Part shown: in pieces, positions 12,273-25,379 of the stretch
Layout: each line of letters starts with the position of its first letter
How positions within the stretch are numbered: the first letter of the stretch is position 1
From: Phymorhynchus buccinoides
Lineage: Eukaryota > Mollusca > Gastropoda > Neogastropoda > Raphitomidae
NCBI GenBank assembly: GCA_017654935.2
Contig: CM065698.1
Span: forward strand, 42,063,239 to 42,127,238
Direction: 5' to 3'
Length of the DNA: 64,000 nt
Program-made: the position numbers and the translations under genes
The notes under the pieces: generated by a model
What the model saw: the letters and a program-made list of their open reading frames with translations, nothing else
What the model was told of the DNA's origin: nothing
Database searches by the model: none

Positions 12273-12772
12273 NNNNNNNNNNNNNNNNNNNNNNNNNNNN
12301 NNNNNNNNNNNNNNNNNNNNNNNNNNNNNNNNNNNNNNNNNNNNNNNNNNNNNNNNNNNNNNNNNNNNNNNNNNNNNNNNNNNNNNNNNNNNNNNNNNNN
12401 NNNNNNNNNNNNNNNNNNNNNNNNNNNNNNNNNNNNNNNNNNNNNNNNNNNNNNNNNNNNNNNNNNNNNNNNNNNNNNNNNNNNNNNNNNNNNNNNNNNN
12501 NNNNNNNNNNNNNNNNNNNNNNNNNNNNNNNNNNNNNNNNNNNNNNNNNNNNNNNNNNNNNNNNNNNNNNNNNNNNNNNNNNNNNNNNNNNNNNNNNNNN
12601 NNNNNNNNNNNNNNNNNNNNNNNNNNNNNNNNNNNNNNNNNNNNNNNNNNNNNNNNNNNNNNNNNNNNNNNNNNNNNNNNNNNNNNNNNNNNNNNNNNNN
12701 NNNNNNNNNNNNNNNNNNNNNNNNNNNNNNNNNNNNNNNNNNNNNNNNNNNNNNNNNNNNNNNNNNNNNNNN
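12273..12772. other. Assembly gap of 500 N
   Basis: Exactly 500 N, a placeholder join. Sequence on the two sides is not continuous in the sister copies. Confidence 0.99.
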
Positions 12773-13227
12773 GTCTACCTTTCTTTGGCGGCACCACTAA
12801 AAGAGAGTGCAAATGCCTCGTAAATACCTAAAGTGGGCTAGGGTTATGGTCTTAAACTACTTAAAACTGAGTTGGTTCTTCAGGTTCAAAGGAGGTTTTA
12901 TCCTGTGTTTGTGTTGCAAAGCCAGAGTTTGTACAATGATTTTCTATAGTGCTGGGTAATCAAGGTCTTGATCTGTTTGTGAAAGACTATGACTCTCAAA
13001 CTATAAGGGAAACGTTTGCACTGTCACTTACTGCTACCAAAGGGATTGGTTGGTCTTTTGAAACTTTCCCCAAAGCTAAGATTATCTGTCCTCAAATCCC
13101 TTTGGCCTTCAAAGTGGGGATGCACCTATGTGAAAAACATTTCTGCTATAAACAACATTTACCCCAGTCCATCCAAACAGCAGCTGCCCCTCAGTCCTTG
13201 TCGCAAACGACAGCCTGGCATACCTAC

Positions 13228-13434
13228 CACCACAACGTCCTTGTTATCCAGCAGGGAAGCTTTCTCTGGACAGTAGATGGCACACACGGCGCTCAGCTTA
13301 TCGCGTGGCGGCAGCTGGATACCTTCTGATATCTGGATTTCACGGTGTGCCACCTGGGTGTCGTGCACGTTCCGCAACTCTACCCCGTTCTGGCAGTAGA
13401 GCGCCTCTGCGTCGTTCTTTGCTGAGTGCAGTAC
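13228..13434 (-). CDS. EXD1: EXD1-like exon 2, copy in contig 2
   Basis: Matches 44990-45196 nearly base for base with the same splice sites. One visible replacement puts Cys where the other copies have Phe after ALY. Exon 3 would lie beyond the 500-N gap; contig 2 begins exactly where the 69-bp minisatellite of the other copies ends. Confidence 0.75.
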
Positions 13435-13957
13435 CTGAGCATGGAACAGACGTGTTTAAAAAATGATTTGGTGATTGACGAATGCGTGTTTTGCAATAAA
13501 TGAAATTCACTCTTTTGGCTATAAATGTGAAATATCTTCGATTCATGGAATGGTGGCATAAGCCCCATTGATTAGGCTAATTTGTATTTATCCACATATA
13601 ATAATTATGTTCAAACCAAGAAACAGATCTCGCACTTTAAATAATATTAGGGCGTATCTAGTGCTTTACACAGGCCTATCTGGTCTTGGAAGATGGATTC
13701 CAACTTTTGCCTTTGGAAATAAAATTATGAATTAACAAATTCAGCAACCTTGTGCTTTTACAAGGTTGGGGTAACTCAAGTTTAAATCTGGTAGACAGTT
13801 GTCTTGCACTTGTGAAGTACATCAACCCATGATCTAACAGTTCATGGTTTTTCGTTGTTGTTGTTTGTTGTTTGTGTGTGTATTGGAGGGTGTGTTGTTT
13901 CTTGAGAGCCTGGTCTGAATGGCAACACACACTAACAACACATGGCATTTCATATAC

Positions 13958-14209
13958 CTTCACGATGGCGTCATTTTCCAAAAGACGCTTCAGTCCGCCA
14001 TCTTTGAACATGCGGGGTTCTCGCTGCACGTCGAAGAGGAATGCGCGTTCGGAGGTCGTGGCCACTTGCAGCAGGGTCAAAGGTCCCGTGCAGCTGAGGT
14101 GGACGCCTTCAGAATCCACGGCCAGCACTGTCTCCCTTTCCAGACTGGCCACCACTGACTGACACGACGACAGCGTGTCCACTACGCTGGTCTGTGGTGA
14201 TGCCTGCAT
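13958..14209 (-). CDS. EXD1: EXD1-like exon 1, copy in contig 2
   Basis: Open, 252 bases, ATG to GTATAT donor. Compared with the contig 3 copy it has A5P and R40C; the DSE catalytic motif is intact. The reading frame upstream of the ATG is not conserved among copies, which supports this start. Confidence 0.78.
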
Positions 14210-14882
14210 GCTGATGCTGATCTTGGCCTGCTGACACGAGTTTTGTTCACACTGGTTTTTATTCTCCCTACTAAGACTTATGTGTGATCAAACAAAAATA
14301 TTTAACAGTAAACTGCATTTTCCAGTGGTAGAGAACGGACTCTTGAAGCGTGTGTGGTAGCGAACGGGTCCGTGCTATTTGCCACTACAAGTAGGGTTAT
14401 TAACGCCCTTGATGGCAAGAGTTAAGCCCTTGTTGATCAGTATCCAAAAGGGCATAAACGCTTGCAAAAGGCAGCCATTAAGTGGCCTCAAATAGGGTTA
14501 GTGGCGAGAGTTATGCCCTTGTTTGGTCAGTACTCAACCATCTTCCCCCACCCACCAAGGGCATTCACTCTTGTAAAAGGTTTTCTTTGCAGTGGCCAAT
14601 AGTAGCCTCAAAGAAGCCATGTGATTGTCGGCCGGTGATGGTTTGATTTACGTCTAATTAGGCATTTCCTCTTATAGACAATGTTCCTGAAGACTGGGTC
14701 TTCCCGGTGAGATGGAGGTGATGAAGAAGCAGGTGATGATGGGACAGGAGTCTTGACGTGGCTGCCGTCGTGGATGATTCCAGAACACGTAGCACACCCC
14801 TGACACGTGAGGATGCACCGTTTGTTGCTGGAACATTCGGACGGAGTCCGAGCAGAAGAATTGCTTGTCCGTGATGCTGGAG

Positions 14883-15425
14883 TCAGCATCTGTGTAGATT
14901 TCTTGTCTTAGATGGAGTTAGCATCTGTGAGGCGGTAGGAGACTTTAGTATCGTGAGACAAGCCAAAAGGTTGTCCAGGTGCTCCTGTAGTCCGCTTGTC
15001 TTGTCGCTGGTGTTCGTGAGCAGTCTTCCCATCCAAAGGCTGCCTTCAGGGCCACCGGGCGACCTGCTCCGCTGATGTTGTCGCAAACTGTCAGGAGACA
15101 TACAGGCAAGTCGAGTCGTCTCTGTAGGCGGGCGTGGTCCTTCAAGAGGGGTCCCTAGCCATCCCAACAGTGGGTGACGCTGTGCCAGCGGCCCATCCCA
15201 GGAGATAAGGCTGCGTGTCCCATCCTCTGGGCAACAGCACAGCCAAAGCGCACTGCTGGGTGCTGGCGGATCATTGACGAAGTCCAATCTGCAGAGATGA
15301 TCCAAGTCGCTGTACGTTATCCTGTCAGGTTGCAAGTCGCTCGACTCCCATCTGGTGAGGGAGGGGAACTGTGTCGCCCTTCCTACTGTCTGCCACTTAA
15401 TAGGACTTCGATAGCAATCTGCCAC
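14883..15425 (-). CDS. Unrecognised open frame, 180 codons, present in three copies
   Basis: Open frame upstream of EXD1 exon 1, rich in C, P and W, with no recognised domain. Counterparts are 46489-47016 (minus, 175 codons) and 60391-60738 (plus, stopped at 115 codons). The copies differ by small indels and in-frame stops. A second overlapping frame (14945-15145; 46527-46877) is also open. Most likely a decayed mobile element or non-coding sequence. Confidence 0.2.
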   Translation of the reverse strand: MADCYRSPIKWQTVGRATQFPSLTRWESSDLQPDRITYSDLDHLCRLDFVNDPPAPSSALWLCCCPEDGTRSLISWDGPLAQRHPLLGWLGTPLEGPRPPTETTRLACMSPDSLRQHQRSRSPGGPEGSLWMGRLLTNTSDKTSGLQEHLDNLLACLTILKSPTASQMLTPSKTRNLHRC

Positions 15426-15545
15426 CTTGCTTCGGGATCAGCTGCCCGTACAGAGAGAGTTAGTATAATCGACCCTCTCTGCACGGACCCCCAAATGGGA
15501 ATCTGTGATGTGATTGTCCCCACCACAAGTTTTATACAAGGACGT

Positions 15546-15549
<4 letters not shown>

Positions 15550-15615
<66 letters not shown>

Positions 15616-15648
15616 GGAGAGAGAGCCGGAGAGGGAGAGAGAGCCGGA

Positions 15649-15692
<44 letters not shown>
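15550..15692. repeat. (GA)n microsatellite at the block boundary
   Basis: Separates the EXD1 upstream block from block C. In contigs 3 and 4 this position holds an extra 1.4-2.5-kb segment flanked by GA tracts. Confidence 0.85.
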
Positions 15693-15699
<7 letters not shown>

Positions 15700-17277
15700 A
15701 GAGCGAACGCACCAGTAGTCAGTACACCTCATAATCACATTCATCTCACACAAACTCACAGGGAAACACCAAACAGACTTATAAACGGACAGAAACACAT
15801 AGGCTATGCACTTAGTGGGAGTGTTATTTTTCTGGGGAGTGTGTTTCTGAGGCGCAGTATTTTTTCCTGGATAGGGGAGTGCTTTTTTCCCCTAAGAAAG
15901 CACTTCTTAAAAACACTCCCAGTATTTTTCCCTAGGAAAACGACCCCGCCGTGTTTAAAAAAAACAACTTTTATCCGGCTACACCGGCTGGCCCGGCCAT
16001 GACTGATCCATTTTATTTTCCAAACAAAAAGAAAGAAAGAATTATTTAAAAAAAGGGAAATAACTGAAAAAAAGAAGGATTTGTTTGAATAAGGGGAAGG
16101 AACTCTCGTAATTAACTCCCTTCGCCGAAGTTATTTTCGGCACCTACTCGCCTTGCAAAGTGAGGGCAACAGCCACAAGAACACAGAACCAAGTTCATCC
16201 TCAGAAAAGGATGACCCAGATCAGCTTAGTATCACTACCACCCACACAGTACACAACAACAGCGGTAGAGAGTTGTTCACAAACAATGTTTATCTTTGTG
16301 TGAAAGAGATGCGAAACAATGGTCTCAATACACGTTAACATTTTTCACTCTTTCCCCATGAAAACACGGTGATACGCAAGTGATTTGATGAGAAGCATAT
16401 GTACGTGTTGGTCCCTCTTTTTACACTTACACTAGTTAAAAGATGGTGGCGGTACCATAGCCAATGAGGTTTAGCCGAGGCGTGGTTACCGCTACACCTA
16501 TCTGTATTGTTTACAAAAATCGTGACTTTACTGGTGTTGCACTGCCTCCGGGTATTGCTTCCAGCATTGTTCCAACCATCTTTGTATCTACAAATGTCCC
16601 ATAATTATGTGTCTGTTCCAGACCGAGAGGACGTAAAGCACCTTTTTTTTTCTTTATGAATAGTAATGTCCCATATGATCTCTTATGATCGGGAGGACGG
16701 AAAACAATAAAATAAAAAAACGTGTGGGTACGCATGTGTGGGTGCGCATGCGCGTGTACGTGTGTGCGTGTCTGAGTGCGCATGTGTGTGTGCATGTGTG
16801 TGCGTGTCTGTGCCGTGCGCGTGTGCGTGTGCGTGAGTGCGCGCGCGCGCGCGCGTGTGTGTCAGTGCGTGCGTGCGTGTGTGTCTGTACGTGTGTGTGC
16901 GTGTCTGCGTTGTACGCGTTCTTGCGTGCGTGTGCGCACGCGCGTATGTGTTGTGTATGTGTGTACCCGCCACCCACCCAGGCCCTATTTGGCCCTAATT
17001 ATGGTAAACAGTTTCCTGGAAACCGACTAGTGTTTATTTCGCTGGCCAGTTTCGGTTTCGGGTATAGTTGTTTGTTTGTCTATTTGTGTCAATCAATTTC
17101 ACGTAAAGTGCCAGCATGGTGCTGTCTATATAATGACAATTTAGGGAGTCTATGTGTTCGAAGGGTAGAAAGGGGGGTAAGGGGGTTTTGCAGGGTTGTA
17201 GAGGAGGGGGAAGGAACTTAGAGGTCTCTTTCTCTCCAATTAACCACAGGGCCACGTGGAGTGGTTTATTTTGGTGT

Positions 17278-17421
17278 TTATTTCAAGCTCAGCAGAACAC
17301 ACAGCCCAACAAGGATGATCGCTCCCCATAGGAGGATGTACAGGTAGTGATCGAGATAGCAGGTCAGAGAGAGTGATTTGGATGGAAGTTCAGTTTAACG
17401 TCGCGTATCGGCTTTCGCCAT
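17278..17421 (-). pseudogene. Small membrane-peptide frame with one in-frame TAA, downstream of the U2 head
   Basis: From an ATG (MAKADTRR) a frame continues through one TAA to a second TAA 39 codons later. The C-terminal half is a clear transmembrane segment (YILLWGAIILVGLCVLLSLK). AATAAA motifs overlap and follow the stop, like an mRNA 3' end. It resembles a retrocopied small-protein mRNA joined to U2; the gene of origin is not recognised. Confidence 0.35.
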
Positions 17422-17482
17422 GTACGACGGGCTGAACAAACAAACCAGGATATAAACAAAAATTTATGTTCCTGAATCACTG

Positions 17483-17508
17483 TCTTAGCCAAAAGGCCGA
17501 GAAGCGAT
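17483..17508 (-). ncRNA. U2 snRNA 5'-end fragment, exact
   Basis: 26 bases identical to the conserved U2 5' end, on the minus strand; then diverges completely. It heads the chimeric sequence described at 17278-17421. Confidence 0.7.
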
Positions 17509-18149
17509 CAGAATTTGAACATTTTTTGTAGTGATTTGGCCTAAGGTTACAACCTATATAGCCTACCCAACAAAGACTTGTAATGACCTGATTATCTATT
17601 GGTCAATTCTCCAACACATGTAAACTTGAACACCTTATAGTCAGAATTAAACTACAATTTTCGTATATTTCCTGATCAACAACATAAAGAGAACATTCCA
17701 ATGTATATTCAATTATTATTTACTGCAATTAAGTTAATTAACAATAAAATTAACTATCAAGCCAGACTTCCTGTTTTTCTGATTGGTTGATCAGAAAAAG
17801 GATCTACTTCCTTAAGTTTCTCATTGGTCGAATTTTACATATTACCACCTGAAATTGAATAACCACTTATTCCTTAGTTATTCATCCCAACCAGGTTTAG
17901 GCCTATGGTGTACTTTTCGTGTCAAAATTGAACGAAAAGTTCACATTATAGCATCTGTATCGTCATCGTCTGTCGTTTTCGCGTCTGATGCGGTCCTATA
18001 CCTAGAAAGTACTCTAGTCCTATACCCATCGATTTCCTGTAAAATGGCCTGCCTTAGGTGTGCGTGTGCGCGTACGCGTGTGCGTGTGCGAGTGAGTGAG
18101 TGTGTGTGTGCTTATGTGTGTGTGTGTTTGGTAGTTTGGTATTGAGACG

Positions 18150-18565
18150 TCTCTGATCTGTGAAATTCGGTTTGTTCCCACCTGAGAATGCGTGGCAACC
18201 AGAGGCGCGCCACACATTATTATTATTTTTATATATATTTTTTTTTTGCATGCGATTTTTGTGTGTGACTGATGGGGAAGGAAAGGGGGTGGTGGTAAAT
18301 TTTGACCAAATGACAACTATTTCGTTGCCACTGGGTTTAACATGTGCTAACTACAGTGCATGGGCACACGTACGGGACCTCGGTTTATCGTCCCATCCGA
18401 AAGACTCCACGTTCAGACCATATTTAAGGCCTAGTGCAGAGTGAGAGGAAAAATACCCTGTACGGAGGTACGAACTTGCAGGGGGGGTGGCACATCTTTA
18501 CCTTTACCCTCGGGTTTACTGTGCATGAGCGAAGGCGTTACCTCTGTGCCACTGTACACCTTATT
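18150..18565 (-). mobile_element. tRNA-derived SINE, inverted counterpart
   Basis: Reverse-strand homologue of 10190-10615, with the same central motif. Confidence 0.5.
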
Positions 18566-18640
18566 TATATAGTTGTGTATGTGTGTGTTTCAATCATCTA
18601 TTCACATAAGTGATTTTGGACAAAAGAAAGAGAGAGAGAG

Positions 18641-18940
<300 letters not shown>

Positions 18941-19807
18941 GTTTGCGCGCGGGCAGTAGGGGAAGTGGGTAGCATTAGAAAGGGGGGGGGGGGGGGGGGT
19001 GATACGCATACCAGAAATGGCATTTTCTTCCGACATCTGTTGTGCCTAAAAGATATGAAACGAAGTAATAGATAAATAAATATGCTAACAAATGAATCAA
19101 AAAGTAGAACCAGTAGAAATAAATCAGTGTAAATAAGTAAGTAAATGATTATTAGAAAACTCACCTTCAGTAATTAGCACGTTTACGGTTTTTAGTAGTA
19201 TTACGCAGGCATAGAGTTAGAAAGACACGCGAATTTTGCCATTTCACCCTTTCATTTCTTTTGCAAAAAAGCAACGCTCTCTTTCTCTCTCCTCCCCTCT
19301 CTTTCTCTCTGTTGTTGTGTTGCAGCATAGACACGTGCACGTGACGCGCGCGCGCACACACACATACATACAGACATGAACCCGCGCGCACACGCACGCA
19401 CGCACACACACACACACAGTGCGTCATTTTGTTGATAGAATGTCCTATCTTAACTCCAATGTATAGAGCTTGAGACAAATAATTATGTTGACGTTATCAA
19501 CTTTCAAAATGTCAGTCAAATATTATCGGTAATCCAGCTCTTTCATCATTAATATTGCAACTAATAAGTTGCTCCATCTGAAGTTGTAAAATTGCTTTGA
19601 TATGTCTTTCATTGATTTCAATTAGTTAATATTGCTCTTTCATTTAGTTGGCCTACTTATGAATACGGTAATAATTATTAGTTATAGATTTACTTTATTA
19701 CTGCTGTTTTCTTTAATTTTTCGTCTAATATCATCAATGGTGAACAGACGTTAAATAAACCACTGCACTGAACTGAACACACATGAAAAGACTACTATTT
19801 TTTTCAG

Positions 19808-19995
19808 CAGTTAGTAGTAATAAATGACTGCCGTCATTGTTAAGCTTAGTGTGTTGTCACCTCGTCAAAGTCTTTTTAAAGAGGAAAATTTGGTTTTATT
19901 CGCCGTGTGTAGTGTTTATTTCACCTTCATGTGCGTGTGTGAGTGTATGTAGCGTTTTGATGTTATTTAGTTCAATTATTCAGTTAGTAGTAATA
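19808..19995. mobile_element. 158-bp insertion with 15-bp target duplication
   Basis: CAGTTAGTAGTAATA occurs at both ends (19808-19822 and 19981-19995). The contig 1 counterpart (near 8225) has one copy and no insert. The long duplication fits LINE-mediated retroposition; the insert is not identified. Confidence 0.65.
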
Positions 19996-20494
19996 CTAAG
20001 GTTTTCATCATATAGTAGCTTGGCTTTACGACTATCTAGTGAAATGATTCCTATGGGAAATTATGTCCTTCCTCTCTCTCTCTCTCTGTGTCTAACCACT
20101 GACACTGGTCACTTTGGCCTAATTTTACCGTTTGAATGCTAATTAGTGTATTAGGAGATCATATGAACAATTGTTGATGTGGTTGACCAGTGGTCAGTGT
20201 CACTGACCAGTGGTCACTTTGGCCTATTTTCACTGTTTGACTGCAAATTAGTGTATTAGGAGTTCAAATGAACAATTTTTGATGTGGTTGACCAGTGGTC
20301 AGTGTCACTGAGCTTGTGCAAAGTACTTAGGTAAGCTCAGTGTAACCCTTTCCCATGACTCTTCACCCCCATGTCATGATGGTGGGCGGATACAAAAACA
20401 GACAAACAAAGCTATCCACCTCGTACCTTATGTAAAACCATCCATATTAGTATATGCTCTTGTATATCTATTGATTTTTGTATTTCGACCACTA

Positions 20495-20708
20495 GGGGAA
20501 GACGGGGTAAAAAGCGCATGGGCGGGTAAGAAGCCCACCCCAATTATCTCATGAAATAAAGAAAATTTCAGTCAAATTTGCCCATGAGACGAATGCTAGA
20601 CATTAACGCTCGTCTCATGGGCAAAATGAGACTGAAATTCGCTTCATTTCATGAGATAATTGAGGTGGGCTTCTTACCCGCCCATGCGCTTTTTACCCCG
20701 TCTTCCCC
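20495..20708. mobile_element. TA-flanked palindromic MITE, second copy
   Basis: 214 bp, counterpart of 7466-7679 at the same site in the inverted arm. Confidence 0.8.
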
Positions 20709-20960
20709 TATTGTTAGTTAGGTACATATTCTTTGGGGTGTTAAGTTTTTTTGTTAAAGGGTGTGTTGGATTGTTATGTGCATGTATGGATAGAACGAAA
20801 TAAGAAGGAAGTATTGGATGGATTTCTTAACCGGAAATATTTTTTGTAGACATAATTATGTTAACATTTGTCCTCTCCATGTTAGTTGATAATTGTAAGA
20901 AGAAGGTACAAAAGCATAACACACGTGCATGTAGACATATGTTATCACACACAGACCACG

Positions 20961-21007
<47 letters not shown>

Positions 21008-21506
21008 ACGTCCCTACATCAGCTATCTCTTCACTTAGAGTCCTTCTAGTCTCCCTTGTAGTAGTTTTTTCACTACAAGGGTTGACACCGGGGGGATCCT
21101 CTGATTTAGGAGATTGTGGATTCGTATAGGATTCTTTCTTTTTTTCCTCGTTGTTATGAGTGGGGTTTTTTTTCCATGTTTGTTTTATTTCCTTCTCTAC
21201 TTGGCCTTGTCCATGTAATTTTCGATTTTCGGGACAAGGGGGGTAAAAATGGAAGGACGAGCAGTATTTATTTAAAGTATACAATTTTTTGGTCTTTATC
21301 GGTACATATTGTCATACTTACTCGGAACACGTCGACACACGCACTCACATTCATAAACAGCACACCAAACGGAATGAATGAATCAATACACCACACACTA
21401 GGTCAGACAGAAACCCAGACATTTTTGTATAAAAAATAACACTAAACGTTCGCCAACAAAATAATGTCCATTGTAGTAGTTCACACACATACAAATGTAA
21501 GAGAGG

Positions 21507-21584
<78 letters not shown>

Positions 21585-23319
21585 GTTGGAAAAAAAAGGA
21601 AAAAAAAAAAAAAATGAGCTGCCTCCCAAAAAAAAATCATTAAAAAAGAATAAAAGAACGCGAAAAGAAAGGCGGGGACAGTGGAGGGTTAAAAAAACAA
21701 CAGACAAACAAAAATGTCAACAACAATTTTAACACATTTATCTCAAGAAACAACAGTTGTCAAGTAATCAAGGATACTTAAAAGAAACTAGATCAAAGAC
21801 ACTGAAAAGAAAGACTAACATCCGGCAAAGACTGTACAGGGGAAGATAAACATCCGGTCTCTTTTCCCTATATGAGTAGTGAGGACAGATCGAAACACTG
21901 GTTATGTCCCTTTGAAACGTGACACATTTTACACATCGATAGGCCAGTTGAATTCTCCGTTCAAGTTCCAGTCTGAGTTTTTGGATAGCCTCCACTGTGA
22001 ATAGTGTACACGTCCCCACTAACGATAACTCTATCAGCCCGGTTCGCCGAGCTTTTAAGTAATCCATCTTACCCTTTTAGAATATCTTTGCATCCGGTCC
22101 CTTTTCCCTATATGAGTAGAGAGGACAGAAACACTGGTTATGTCCCTTTTAAACGTGACACATTTAGGTTACATTAACTCTTTTTTTCAAACCTGAGAGT
22201 TATCTTTTCATGAGTCAGTTATACATTGGATAACTACCCCACTAACCGGTAGGCCTACATCACGCTAGTCCGACGTTTTTAAGTTCTGACGTGGCAATAG
22301 TCGGAAATTGCAACAAACGTAGAGGAAGGTACCCAAATGTCGGACAGTCAGGGCAGTTTCAATCATGGCGTAAAATATCCATGAAAATAAGCATATTAAT
22401 GTATGCGTGCGTCTGTGTAGGCCTACTGTTTGTCTGTGTTCAGATCATGAGTGCATTCGTGCATGCATGTGTGTATATGTATGTGTGTGTGTGTGTGTGT
22501 GTTTTAAAGACAAAGGTAAAGCATACAAAACATATAAACCATACACTTTTAATAAATCTTTATTCAGAAATGTCAATGTATATTATACATATAATAATAA
22601 ATTCACTGAGACAACAAAAAACCCACCCCGATTTAACAATCAGATATATAAAGAAAAAGAAGAAATAGTACAATAGCAATACGATTCCACCCTATATGAT
22701 AGAGAGGAATCCTAAAAATAATAATTTTAATTTCTTTGGAATGGTGTAGTTCTTTAACAACTGTGTCTGGAATCAGTAACGTGTGTACATGATAAACACA
22801 TCTCCCTTTTAGACCCCTTTTAATACATGCTTAAGAACACACAGGTTTTTAACCTTTACACAGCAGCACGTGCACACAAACACACATATAAATGCATGGT
22901 CAGAAAACAACAACACAAATTTGTCATCACTTAACCCTGGGGTCGCCCACGACCCCTTGACACACAAAACATGTTATATCTCTAAAACTATTTAAGCAAT
23001 CTTCATGAAATTTGATGACTTTGTCCAAACCGTAAATGTCTTTAAGTGTGTTAAATTTCATTAATATGTATAAAATATAAATGACGTAATAAAAAAACAA
23101 TTATGACGCGTAAATTTGATATACCTGTCTGGATGACGGGGGTCTCCCACGACCCCTACTTTAAAGAGCACTGCAGTGCATTGAGTAGGGGTCGTGGGAG
23201 ACCCCCGCCATCCGGACAGGGATAAACACCTAGGAATTCGCTCTTTGCTGAGTAGGGGGTCGTGGAAGACCCCCGCCATCATGTCTGTGTAGTCAAAAGC
23301 ATGATCCGGTAAAGGTTAA

Positions 23320-23875
23320 AGGTGGACTCGGACGGATGAGTTTCTGCAAGAAACACGTCGAGATAACCAGAAAGACAGCCTTTTCAAGGATCGGAACACT
23401 CACTTTGCTCTGGTTTCTTATAAATTAAACCGTCAAAACGGCGATTCTTCCTTCACGGAGATGCCGGAGAGAGTAGCCATTTTGGATGGGGAGGGTCACT
23501 CATTGTGGTTGAAGCGTTTTCTTTTTTTGTAGTGCAGTAAAAACTAAACAAAAAGGAGCTATTTCCTTTGTTGTAAGCGAAACTCCTTTAGATAAACTGT
23601 ATACAATTCCAAACAAAAAAAAGAGGCTTGTATTGCGAAAAGTTCATGCAAACGATATGGTCTAAACACAGGCGGCCATTAAAAAAGAGACGGCACACGC
23701 CTTCCCTTTGGGTGAAAAATTTGACTTCCAGCACCTCCGCCAAGGAGGAATCGCCTTTTTGACGACTTGATTTTTAGGAAACCAGAGCAAAGTGAGTGTT
23801 GCGATCTCTGTAAAGGGTGTTTTCCTGCTGATCTGGACGTGTTTCTTGTAAAAACTCATCCGTCAGGGTGCCCCT
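23320..23875. mobile_element. TTAA-flanked MITE, third copy
   Basis: Reverse-oriented homologue of 4293-4849, TTAA at 23316-23319 and 23876-23879. Confidence 0.75.
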
Positions 23876-23971
23876 TTAAACAACAAAACAAAAGAATTAC
23901 AGTGGAACGTCCCTATTAAGACTTCGAAAAAACAGCCAAAAAAGGTCTTTATTGGGAGGGGTCTTTAGGGA

Positions 23972-24622
23972 GGTGGACACTCAGTTGTCCAGATATGAAG
24001 GGGGAAAACAATCAGTGAAACATGTTTGGGTCACATCATAGAGGGAGTCTTATCTTAAAAGGGAGGTGGACACTCAGTTGTCCAGATATGAAGGGGGAAA
24101 ACAATCAGTGAAACATGTTTGGGTCACATCTTAGAGGGAGTCTTATCTTAAAAGGGAGGTGGACACTCAGTTGTCCAGATATGAAGGGGGAAAACAATCA
24201 GTGAAACATGTTTGGGTCACATCTTAGAGGGAGTCTTATCTTAAAAGGGAGGTGGACACTCAGTTGTCCAGATATGAAGGGGGAAAACAATCAGTGAAAC
24301 ATGTTTGGGTCACATCATAGAGGGAGTCTTATCTTAAAAGGGAGGTGGACACTCAGTTGTCCAGATATGAAGGGGGAAAACAATCAGTGAAACATGTTTG
24401 GGTCACATTTTAGAGGGAGTCTTATCTTAAAAGGGAGGTGGACACTCAGTTGTCCAGATATGAAGGGGGAAAACAATCAGTGAAACATGTTTGGGTCACA
24501 TCTTAGAGGGAGTCTTATCTTAATAGGGAGGTGGACACTCAGTTGTCCAGATATGAAGGGGGAAAACAATCAGTGAAACATGTTTGGGTCACATCATAGA
24601 GGGAGTCTTATCTTAAAAGGGA
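23972..24622. repeat. 93-bp minisatellite, seven units
   Basis: GGTGGACACTCAG recurs at 23972, 24065, 24158, 24251, 24344, 24437 and 24530, exactly every 93 bp, with very few differences between units. Only one unit in contig 1. Confidence 0.92.
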
Positions 24623-25217
24623 GGGTGCACTGTAGTTCAAAAACATAATAGTCAAACTTGAACATTTCTTGAAAAAAAGTATGATGAACCAGGGCTCCCA
24701 GGGACCCCCATTTCGGGGTCTATGAAGTACTAACATTCTAAAGGACCCTCTAAAAGAATGTGTAGGTGGTCCCATGGATGCACTAGAAAAATTCTTTTTA
24801 GCATTCGCAATGCCACTGGGACCCTCTATCCTGCCTCTAGGACACTCTATGCAGTACGTGAAGGAGTCCCTGGGACCCCTTGTTTTGCGGGACGATTGGG
24901 AGCCCTGGGAACAGATTATATCAAGACAACACCACTAGATCTTATCTCTGTGCAAGAAGTGATAGAAATAATGCACAGACCCTTGTCTGAGATTGACAAT
25001 TAAGCCGTATTCAAACACTCTATTCTCTCTGAGTAGAACGGTGAGTAACGCGATGATTATAACCAGTAACTAAAATGTAAGTATCTGCTTGAATACTGTT
25101 AAGTTTCGCCAACACCGTGATCATCTACTGTCCATTTAAGCACCTAACGCATTGAAAATGGAGCCATAGATATCATGATCAGCAATCTACGACACTGAAT
25201 CCTATTGCTTCACATTT

Positions 25218-25219
25218 AG

Positions 25220-25265
<46 letters not shown>

Positions 25266-25288
25266 GTACACACACACACACAGAGTGT

Positions 25289-25376
<88 letters not shown>
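25218..25376. repeat. (CA)n microsatellite
   Basis: CA tract with AGAGTGTA interruptions. Confidence 0.9.

Positions 25377-25379
<3 letters not shown>

Noticed and set aside
12237..12812. Open frame spanning the N gap
   Set aside because: Consists of unknown residues; the same applies to 32721-33593 and 52157-52896.
12949..13329. 126-codon plus-strand frame
   Set aside because: Antisense to EXD1 exon 2 and its intron; identical situation at 44711-45091.
13872..14162. 96- and 79-codon plus-strand frames
   Set aside because: Shadows opposite EXD1 exon 1, repeated in all three copies.
23972..24622. CRISPR-like array
   Set aside because: Regular 93-bp period, but there are no variable spacers; it is a plain minisatellite in eukaryotic DNA.
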